Source of the DNA: Papilionanthe hookeriana x Papilionanthe teres
Lineage: Eukaryota; Streptophyta; Magnoliopsida; Asparagales; Orchidaceae
Direction: 5' to 3'
Length of the DNA: 64,000 bases
NCBI GenBank assembly: GCA_022702705.1
Contig: CM040433.1
Location: 15,713,682-15,777,681 of the forward strand
Made by a program: the position numbers and the translations under genes. The notes beneath the pieces are model-generated. The model saw only the letters and a list, made by a program, of their open reading frames with translations. It did not search any database and was not told the origin of the DNA. Below are positions 55,688-64,000 of this stretch, piece by piece (within the stretch, counting starts at the first letter, position 1; every line of letters begins with the position of its first letter).

Positions 55688-56835
55688 TTACTCCACATCA
55701 GTTTCAGAACTATCATCTCCTCTAATGTCTCCAATTGATTGTTGATGCACAAACAAATTATAGAATGGACGAATTGAAAATTCATAAGATGATTCCTCAG
55801 TAATAACTGTGTTCTTCTTCATCTGATTGATCAAGCCCATCTCAATTCGACCAGTGCGATCGAATTGCTCTTTTATTCTCCAATCTATATGATTGAATAA
55901 ATCAGAAATGTTATTAATCACATTCATAACGTTCCGTATATCAGTCTCCAACTGTTTGATCCTCTTTAATATCATTCTGGAACCTTCGGGAAAATAGGGT
56001 TGAATCGGTTGTGAAGTCTGCGTTGGTTGATCAGAGCAAGTTCATGTCATCATCATCTCCAACTGTCTAGTAGTCATATGGATTAGTTGGATCAATAGGC
56101 CTCCATGGAAGAAGAACATTTTCCTAACTTTCATAAGGAACCTATGACTGACTTCGTAACAAAAATATGGTGGACGAGTGTCCAATCCCATATTTAGATC
56201 CATGCACAATTAATCCAAGTACTAATTTTACAATGATATTACCAATGTCAACCGACCTCCCAGTTTGAATACAAAAATTCAAAATGACGCTTTCCTCGGT
56301 TACCTTGCTAATCTTCAATGTCGGTAATAACTTTGCCGAAATAAAGTAGTGCCACTGCTTCGATACTGGATTGAGAGATGCAGATGGGAAACTAATGTAT
56401 CCATTCTCTCTAACTTTCCATTCTTCATTCTCATCCGTCAGATATCGATACACATCGTTCATATTATCCTTCGTGGCATTGAAATTAGAATAATGGCAAA
56501 TAGGTACATTCTCGATCATAAAGAGATCGTTAATTTGTGCAGGAGTGAATTATACAAATCTACCCCGCAAAAATATGAACCCTTGATTGATCCTGTGAAG
56601 ATTTGCATAAAACTCTTTCACGACGAGAACAACAATGACAACGGTAGTGTAGCAAAGCACTTCTCAACGTCTCTCCTTAATAATCTCTTCAATTCTAGTA
56701 GTAGGATTATCCATACCTCAATTTATGAAGCCTCTTTCCTTGATAATCCTTATTTTCATCATCACTTTGTTGAACAAACACTGCACTTCAAAACTTATGA
56801 ACTTCCTTCGGTTGAAAACTCTCAAACGGGCAAGT
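55688..56835 (-). pseudogene. Third ORF copy A, plant transposon-protein domain, more decayed
   Basis: A homologue of copy B. The N-terminal part reads RKFISFEVQCLFNKVMMKIR, then NDVYRYLTDENEEWKVRENG and KQWHYFISAKLLPTLKISKV, TEESVILNFCIQTGRSVDIG. After a frameshift the C-terminal part is RIKQLETDIRNVMNVINNIS to a stop at 55688. The aligned order (cleaved N-terminus, HYFISA-LLP, ILN-CIQ, short coiled-coil-like tail) matches copy B. Confidence 0.7.
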
Positions 56836-57139
56836 TCAGTGTAGGAAATGTGATAGGGTGCCGGTGGCGCCGATTCTGGTACCGGCAGCGCCCATTCTGG
56901 CTCCAGCGGCTCTAGTGGTCAAAAATTCTCACCGAACTTCGTTTGATCCAAAATATTCCAATATCTCGATTCGATCCATCATTTATCAAATTTTAAAGTA
57001 TTTAGGAGTAATTAGGATTCAAAAACAACTATCTAAAAAGCACAACTACAACAAACAAACAAACACACCACAAAGATACATATGGGTTGCCTCGCATAAA
57101 GCGCTTGATTTAACGTTGTCAGCCCGACAAACCATTCAG
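56836..57139 (-). other. Leader of copy A with GGCGCC module, after pol stop
   Basis: Carries GGCGCTGCCGGTACCAG and GGCGCCACCGGCACCCTATC on the minus strand (56858-56912). These are close in word content to the LTR segment at 52095-52165, which also has GGTGCCCTATC. It sits between the pol stop and copy A. Confidence 0.5.
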
Positions 57140-58444
57140 TTAATCGAGATGACTCAGCATTAAAACCTCTTTGAAGTCAGGTTGAAACCCGCCAAAGTAA
57201 GGCTTTAATCGATGCTCATTAACCTTGAAAATCTTTCTAGTATCAGGATCTTTAATATCAACAGCTCCAAAAGAATGAACTTTTACAACTGTAAAAGGTC
57301 CTAACCATCTAGACTTGAGCTTTCCAGGAAATAACTTCAATCTTGTGTTGTATAATAAAACTTTTTGTCCAAATTCCAAGATCTTTTTCAATATCTTCCG
57401 ATCATGCCATAATTTGCTTTTCTCTTTATAGATCCTATCATTGTGATAAGATGCATTTCTAATCTCTTCCAATTCATTCAATTGCATAAATCTTTTCTCT
57501 CCAGCATTTTTCAAATTAAAATTTAACTCTTTTATTACCCAATATGCTTTATGCTCCAATTCAACTGGTAAATGGCAAGTGTTACCAAACACTAGTCTAT
57601 AAGGAGACATTCCAATAGGGGTTTTAAATGCCGTCATATAAGCCCATAAAGCAGTATCTAATCAAGCAGACCAATCTAATTTATGATTATCCACAGTTTT
57701 CTCCAAAATTCTTTTAATTTCATGATTAGACACTTCTGTTAAACCACTAGTCTGGGGATGATAAGCAGTAGAGATTCTATGAATAATATTATATTTCTCA
57801 ATTAATCTCTTAATTTGATTATTCCTGAAATGGGATCCACGATCAGTTATGATCACTCTCGGCATTCCATATCTTGTAAATATATTTTTCTTTAAAAATT
57901 TTGAAACACTCCAAGCATTACATCTAGGTAAAGTAACAAATTCAATCTATTTCGAGACATAATCAACGACAACCAATATATATAAATTTCCAAATGAAGG
58001 AGTAAATGGTCCCATAAAATATAATCCCCATACATCAAAAATTTCAACTTCCAAATTATAATTTAGAGGCATTTCATTTCTTCTAGAGATATTACCTACT
58101 CTCTGACATCGATCACATGATTTAATATATCTATAAACATCTCTAAAAAGAGTAGGTCAATAAAATCCAGATTGTAAAATCTTAAAAGCAATTTTATCAA
58201 CACCAAAATGACCTCCAAATTCAGAATCATGACATCGTTGAATAATCAAATTAGTTTCTTCTTGTGACACACATTTCCTAATAATCAGATCCTTACACTG
58301 TTTATATAGATAGGGCTCATCCCAAATATAGAATTTTGCATCATATTTAAACTTCTTTTGTTGTTGCCTTGTTAAATCAGGTGGTACAATATCACTTACA
58401 ATATAATTTACAATATCAGCATACCAAGGCAAACTACTTCCCAT
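57140..58444 (-). pseudogene. Athila-like integrase
   Basis: The zinc-binding N-terminus includes RCHDSEFGGHFGVDKIA and SCDRCQ. In the core the usual GIDFMGPF is GLYFMGPF here: codon 58023-58021 is TAT, so the first catalytic Asp is Tyr. The second, ITDRGSHF, and the Glu region, LTEVSNHEIKRILEK, are present. The C-terminal domain has FGQKVLLYNTRLKLFPGKLK and SRWLGPF and ends at the stop at 57140. Stops (for example GFY*PTLF, SK*IEF) and frameshifts are present. Confidence 0.88.
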
Positions 58445-58501
58445 AATAGTATAGAGTTGCTCATCTGGGAAAATTTCAGTAATTTATTTTTCAAATTCAG
58501 A

Positions 58502-59760
58502 TTATTTATCATAGTCTATTCTTGACAGATGATCAGCTATTTGATTGCCAGCTCCCTTCCTATCAACTACCATAAAATCAAATTCTTGCAGAAGAAGTAT
58601 CCATCTAATGAGTCTAGGTTTCGCATCCTTCTTTTGTATTAAACATTTGATAGCCGAATGGTCAGTATGCACAATACTTTTAGTTCCAATTAAATAAGGT
58701 CTAAATTTTTTAAAAGAAAATACTATAGCTAATAACTCTCTTTCAGTTATGGTATAATTAATTTGAGCCTCAATAAGAGTTTTACTAGCATAGTAGATGA
58801 CTTTGAAAACTTTATCATGCCTTTGCCCCAATGCTACTCCGATCACATAATCACTAGCATCACACATAAGTTCAAATGGTTTCTCCCAATTAGGTGAAAC
58901 AATTATAGGTGCAGTGATTAATTTTTCTTTTAATAATTCGAAAGCTCTCAAACATTCATCATTAAAATCAAACTTTTTATCATTTTCTAAAAGTTGGCAC
59001 AAAGGTTTAGTAATTTTAGAAAAATCTTTAATATATCGCCTGTAAAATCCAGCGTGTCCTAAGAAACTCCTCACCTCTCTCACAATAGTGGGTGGCGGTA
59101 ATCTCTCAATCACTCTAATTTTAGCAGGATCGACCTCTATACAATGTTCAAAAATTTTATGCCCAAGCACAATTCCTCCTGCAACCATAAATTGACATTT
59201 CTCCCAATTCAAAACTAGATTTGTTTTCTCACAAAGCTCCAAAACTTTTGTTAAGTTTTCCAGGAAAATTTCAAATAAAGTCCCGAATACAGAGAAATCA
59301 TCCATAATTATCTATCATACTACTGAAGATATACATCATACATCTCTAAAATGTCTCATGTGCATTACACAGTCCAAAAGGCATTCTTCAAAAAGCAAAG
59401 GTTCCATAAGGGCTAGTAAATATTGTCTTTTCTTGATCCTCAGGAGCAATAGGTATTTGATGGTAACCAATATATCCATCCAGAAAACAGTAGTACTTGT
59501 GTCCAGCAAGTCTATCTAGAATTTGATCGAGAAAAGGAAGAGGAAAGTGATCTTTTCTGGTGGCGGCATTTAATTTCCTATAGTCAATACAAATTCGCCA
59601 TCCATTAATTTGTCATGAGGGTATAATTTCATTACATTCATTCACTTCAACAGTCACTCCTCCCTTTTTCGGTACACAATGTATTGGACTCACCCAAGCA
59701 CTATCTGAAATAGGATAAATAATTCCAGCATCCAACCATTTTAAAATCTATTTCTTAACT
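58502..59760 (-). pseudogene. Athila-like reverse transcriptase and RNase H
   Basis: RT pieces: WRICIDYRKLNAATRKDHFP, YHQIPIAPEDQEKTIF, RMPFGLCNA, then a frameshift before MDDFSVFG (catalytic MDD near 59300). The thumb follows with LGHAGFYRRYIKDFSKI. RNase H has MCDASDYVIG, ITERELLAIVF, TDHSAIK and NQIADHLSR and ends at the stop at 58502. Stops such as TFAF*RMPFG are C-to-T type changes. Confidence 0.9.
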
Positions 59761-60809
59761 ACATCTTTCATTATAGGATTCAGTCTCCTTTGCGGATCAA
59801 ATCTTGGTTTATGTTCTTCATCTAATAAAATTATGTGCATAAAAATCGAAGGACTAACTCCTTTAATATCTTCCAAAGTCCGTCTAAAAGCTTTCTTGTA
59901 TCTTTTTAAAGTTTCCAACAACTTCTGTTCTTGGTATTCGTTTAACTCTGAAGATACAATAACTGGCAAGGTAGATGATTCTCCTAAAAACATATACTTT
60001 AAATGAGTAGGGAGAATTTTCATTTCAAGTTCAGGAGGTTTTATGATAGATGGAATTAAGCTTTTATCTCCACCTTCCATAGTGTCTAATACTTCGAATC
60101 TCTCCTGAACATACTCCAAATCTTCCTTCTTCTTACTATCTGAATTTTCTTCATCTTCACTTTTTTCTTCAAACATATTTTTATATTCTTCTTCTTTTTT
60201 AAATATATTTTCAAAATGATCGTTTCTCAAGTAATCACAGACCTCCATCCTAAAACATTCATTCTCTTTTTCCATTGAGGGATACTTCATAGATTTTAAA
60301 ATATTAAAGGTCACCTCTTGATCATTAACTATCATAGTTAATTCTACTTTTTGAACATCAATTACCGCTCTTCCAGCAGCAAGGAATGGTCTTCCCAAAA
60401 TGATTGGAATTTCTTTATCTTTCTTCATATCAAGTGCAATAAAATCCACAGGAAAGATAAATTTATCCACTTTCACTAACACATCTTCCACCACTCTTTT
60501 AGGGTAAGTAATGGAACAATCGGCCAACTGAAGAGTCACAAATGTAGGAGAAATTTCTCCTATGCCCAACCTTTTGAAAGTTGATAAAGGCAGAAGATTA
60601 ATACTAGCTCCCATATCACATAAAGCTTTTCCGAAAAAATTTTCATCTATAGCACATAGAATAGTGAAACTACCAGGATCTTTAAGTTTTTCTGGAAGCT
60701 TCTTCTGAATAATTGCACTACACTCTTCGCTAAGTGCAACAATTTCATGATCTGTAAACTTACTTTTCTTTCGCAGAATATCCTTCATAAAATTAGCATA
60801 GTCAGGCAT
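59748..60809 (-). pseudogene. Athila-like protease region and start of RT
   Basis: Begins MPDYANFMKDILRKKSKFTD. The aspartic protease motif is ALCDMGASINLLPLS (Asp at residue 65, near 60615), with the flap-side IPIILGRPFLAAGRAVIDV downstream. An acidic spacer (residues 205-240) separates it from the start of RT at RFDPQRRLNPIMKDVVKK, which ends in a TAG. It is continuous with the preceding gag frame across one stop (EAFE*MPDYA). Confidence 0.88.
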
Positions 60810-62322
60810 CTATTCAAATGCTTCAACAAAAGGAATATTTATAGTTAATTTCTTAAGGATCTCCAAAAATTTTCCAAATCTGTTATCCTTGTTTTGTTTA
60901 TTCAATCTTTGAGGAAATAGAGGTGGTGGTTTTTCAATAGTTATCTTCATTGGCTCAAGAGGATAATCCAAGTCTGGATAAATCTTGTTTGAACCTTTTT
61001 CAATTTCCTCCTTCTCCTTTTCTATTTCAACTTCTTTTTGCACTCTCATTTCCAATTCTTTTCCACTCCTTAATTGAATAGGCTTAAGTTGTTCCTTGTT
61101 TTGATCTTTTGGATTGATCTCAACATTACTTGGAAGTGTTCCAGAAAGTCTATTATTAAGTGCAGTGAAAATATTTCCTAATTGATTTTCAATATTTTTC
61201 ATAGCAACACTTTGAGCTTGTAATTGATTTCCCATATTCAGAATCATTTCTTCAGTAGACAACTTCTTATCCTTAAATTGTGGGTTACTATTAAATCCAA
61301 GGGGATAAGATGGTCTAAAATTAGTATTTCCTTGATTGTTCGAATTTCCAATTGGATTCATAGAATTGTTAGCCTAGTGCGGTTTAACATTAACATTACT
61401 ATTACTCCAATTAAAATTTTGGTGATTCTTCCAGCCAGGATTATAATAATTCAAATAAGAATTGTTAGGTCTATTAATAACATTTAATGTCTCAAAAGGT
61501 GTTTGAAATTCTGTTATCTGTCCAAATGAATTTTCCTCCAACACTTGAGGTGGTTCAGAATAATTCATTCCATATTGATCATGAACTACCATAGTCATCA
61601 TATCTGAATCATGAACACTAGCTACTCTTTTAGGATTTACCCATTCAGAGGGCCATTGAAATTTATTAGTAGCCATTTCTTCAATTAATGCGTATGCTTC
61701 ATCAAAAGGTTTTAATATTAATGATCCACCAGCAGCAGTATCTATAATAGATCCAATGATCCCACTAATCCATTATAAAATGTTTGAATTATTAACCAAT
61801 CTGGTAAAGCATGATGTGGGCACTTCCTAAGAAGATTTTTAAATCTCTCCCAAGCTTCATATATTGACTCTCCTTCAAACTAACGAAAGGATGTAATATC
61901 ATTTCTTAGTTTAACAGTCTTTAATGGAGGGAAATATTTTGATAGAAACTTTTGAGATAATTCTCCCTAAGTTCTAATAGATCCCAGTGCTAACGAGTTT
62001 AACCATGCCTTAGCTTTATCCCTTAATTAAAAAAGAAAATTTTAAGTCTGACAGCGTCACTAGAAACTACGTCATATTTAAAAGTAGTACACAGTTCTAG
62101 AAAACTAGCGAGATGTAAATTTGGATCCTCATTAAGTGTTCCTCAGAATTAATTATTTTGTACCATTTGGATAATAACTAGTTTAAGTTCAAATGAATTA
62201 GCAGCAACATCAGGATTTTGAATAGTTATGTGAATTTCATCTGTTGTTGGGTTAGCATAATCTCTTAAAGGTCTTAGCAAATTTCCTATATCAATTCTCT
62301 GATTATCTTGATTATTCGCCAT
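60810..62322 (-). pseudogene. Athila-like gag
   Basis: The ATG at 62322 begins MANNQDNQRIDIGNLLRPLR. The gag core is recoverable over several frames: DKAKAWLNSLALGSI, LSQKFLSKYFPPLKTVKLRN, EGESIYEAWERFKNLLRKCP, HALPDWLIIQTFYNGL. The C-terminal part is a Gln/Asn-rich stretch and an EKEKEEIEKG stretch, ending LKKLTINIPFVEAFE. Stops include TSFR*FEG (Gln to stop) and RT*GEL (Trp to stop). Frameshifts lie near 62025 and 61760. Confidence 0.85.
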
Positions 62323-62538
62323 TTTGCAAGGATTTTCAATTTGTTTTTATTTTTTTCTAATTTTTCTGACAGTATGCTTTAACTCTGAATCGTAAGGCAC
62401 TAAACTTATAGATTTGCTACTACTCATATACAAACACAAATACTTTAATAAAGGTAAAAAAACACACAATTACACACTACAAAATAAACTTACTTTCTTA
62501 ACTCCGTTACCTTCCTACTTACTTTCTTTACTCCGTTA
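62323..62538 (-). other. Athila-like 5' leader between PBS and gag
   Basis: About 215 AT-rich bases with no ORF. CTTACTTTCTTAACTCCGTT and CTTACTTTCTTTACTCCGTT (62492-62541) form a short direct repeat of about 30 bases. Confidence 0.6.
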
Positions 62539-62566
62539 ACTTCCCCGGGCAACGGTGGCAAGAACT
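62539..62566 (-). promoter_or_regulatory. Primer-binding site
   Basis: On the minus strand, immediately after the 5' LTR end ...GAGCAATCA, the sequence runs AGTTCTTGCCACCGTTGCCC then GGGGAAG. It resembles the Athila-type PBS (GCGCCGTTGCCGGGGA) with changes. A better-preserved PBS-like copy lies 65-90 bases away inside the LTR (62630-62652). Confidence 0.65.
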
Positions 62567-64000
62567 TGATTGCTCGACTTTATATATACTTAAAAATACA
62601 AGAATTTGATACAACTGTTAGAAGATTTAATCCCCGGCAACGGCGTAAAAACTTGATGCGGCGAACTTAATATTTTGCAAGAGTTTATGAACTCCGATTT
62701 ATATGTTTATAATAATTTTGTTAAGTCCAAGCATTCAACGTAAGTATACGTATCGTATCAAGTAATACAGGGCTCTAATGGAGTCCTGGTTATTGATCCC
62801 ACAGGGAAGTTTGGAATATATAAGAAAGTGTTCACAATATAAGTAACGTAGCACTAAAATCTTATATTTAATTTGCAATTAAAGTTTTCTACTTACTACT
62901 ATTATGCAAGAAACAGTAACGATTAACTAACTACAATTACTTCTAACAACTTTAGAAACAAAATTAACTAACAGACACACTAAACTAAGTATTTAAAAGG
63001 TTTTCGATATATGAGAAAAGTATCTTTCCTCTTGCAATGAGAATATGATGTGTGGATTGATATGGAACAAATATTTATATTATTGTGCCAAATAGGAGCA
63101 TAAATGATTGTTTACCCTTACCCCCTCTTCTAAGTAAGAAAAGAATATTGACATATCCTAAGTTTAGTCACTAATTCTATGGCTAGGCTGGGAGGATACT
63201 GGCTCTCACTTCTGAGCTCCAACTCACCCTTCACCCGAAGGCTAACCTTTGATATTAGTTACTGATCTTAGAACTAATTTGGGGATTTCAGCCTGTCACC
63301 CTGAAATCTCCACATTGAAGTCCATCAAAACATATTTCCCTATTTATTTGCACTCAATTCCCATGAACTACACAATTCATCCATATAAATTGAATGGATC
63401 TTTCATTATTGTTGTAGGACATTAAATCTTTTCAAACTTAAATCTTTTCAAACTTAATGTTCAACAACATATTTTAACATTTCAATTGGCCAAATCAAAA
63501 GTAAATTAAGTTTGAAATGAAAAACCGTCACAATTTCTTCATTACATTAAAAGCACATCAAAAATCCACATCAATCTATCATCACATCTCTATGTAAGAA
63601 GAAAGACAAGGGAGACTACTCAGAATTCATGGAGAAGATACAATAAAACATGGATTTTATATATAAAATAAAAGTCATATAAACCACAAAAGAAAATACA
63701 ACTTATATCTTTCTCTTCCCCAATGCAATTCCCTTGAAGTTCCTTTGAATGCTCTTCTCTCTTCTTTACAACACTTTATTCTCTCTTTAGAATGGAAAGG
63801 AAGAAGCAATCTCTCACTTTACCCCCTTCTCCTTCACTCCTTAGAGAAGAATTCCTCTTAAATCCTAACTCTACACACTCTTCTCCTAAATCATAACACT
63901 TAACACTCACTAAAAACTTCACTACAAGACACTAGACTCCACTGAAATCCACTGAAATCCACACCATTTTTGTCCAAAAACAATTACTTATAAGATAGGG
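62567..64000 (-). mobile_element. Athila-like 5' LTR (right side), truncated by the window edge
   Basis: Aligns with 50615 to about 52026 of the other LTR, so some 370 bases are missing at the right edge. The canonical part starts at 62654, and the 87-base extension with the PBS-like copy is 62567-62653. Differences from the 3' LTR include a 17-bp tandem duplication (TTAAATCTTTTCAAACT, 63422-63455) and a deletion near 63120. Confidence 0.9.

Larger units (their letters stand above)
50615..64000 (-). mobile_element. Athila-like Ty3/gypsy retrotransposon, right LTR cut by window
   Basis: On the minus strand the order is 5' LTR, primer-binding site, gag, protease, reverse transcriptase, RNase H, integrase, two copies of the plant transposon-protein ORF, polypurine tract, 3' LTR. 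Athila/Tat affiliation rests on the gag and protease motifs, on the PBS of the GCGCCGTTGCCGGGGA type and on the third ORF, with no chromodomain. By hand count the first 240 aligned LTR bases differ at about 19 positions, 15 of them transitions, so the insertion is old. Stops and frameshifts affect every ORF. Confidence 0.9.

Noticed and set aside
56349..57163. Two plus-strand open frames
   Set aside because: Antisense to third ORF copy A and its leader. The Pro/Ala run comes from the GGCGCC module.
1..64000. CRISPR arrays, bacterial operons, rRNA genes
   Set aside because: No regularly spaced identical repeats with unique spacers, no ribosome-binding-site gene clusters and no rRNA sequence. 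Spliced exons and plant transposons show this is plant nuclear DNA.

Overview
This is a plant nuclear window, almost certainly from a flowering plant. It is AT-rich, it contains one interrupted host gene of plant type, and most of the rest is plant transposable elements in several nested layers: PIF/Harbinger DNA elements, Athila-type and chromovirus-type Ty3/gypsy elements, L1-type LINEs with an RNase H domain, an RTE-type LINE and solo LTRs. I cannot name the species from sequence alone.

The host gene is PEX22 on the minus strand. It encodes the peroxisomal membrane anchor of the ubiquitin-conjugating enzyme PEX4. Exons 1 to 3 lie at 28745-29313, downstream of a TATA box near 29450. Exons 4 and 5 lie at 6190-6424. 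All five keep phase-0 junctions with GT/AG borders and read 181 codons without a break. Intron 3 is about 22.3 kb and is filled with transposons. I did not find the last exons (roughly 100 residues) in the first 6.2 kb, so they probably lie beyond the left edge.

Region by region: 1-6189 (downstream intron or 3' side) holds two related Harbinger-like MITEs, a 155-bp tandem duplication and an RTE LINE tail. Inside intron 3 lies Harbinger element A (8145-15312, TTA target duplication), with a MYB/SANT-like ORF1 and a DDE transposase, both decayed. Element A is itself split by element B (10684-12200), which carries a captured fragment of the ribosomal protein S19 gene. Further right in the same intron are a 1.35-kb tandem duplication, a chromovirus integrase/chromodomain remnant, two solo LTRs of the Athila-like family, a second Harbinger element whose ORF1 is split by one of those LTRs, and a possible Copia solo LTR. 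From 29.5 to 43.3 kb there is no gene, only a possible long LTR, another solo LTR and odd low-complexity tracts. At 43.3-50.6 kb two LINEs converge on TA microsatellites. From 50615 to the right edge is one Athila-like retrotransposon on the minus strand, with LTRs at both ends (the right one cut by the window), gag-pol, and two tandem copies of the plant transposon-protein ORF in the env position.

The most interesting points are the RPS19-carrying Pack-Harbinger nested in another Harbinger within the PEX22 intron; the Athila-like element, whose LTRs are extended by 87 bp that include an older primer-binding site; the doubled third ORF, each copy with its own GGCGCC-rich leader; and the nonsense mutations, nearly all C-to-T, that record methylation-driven decay.
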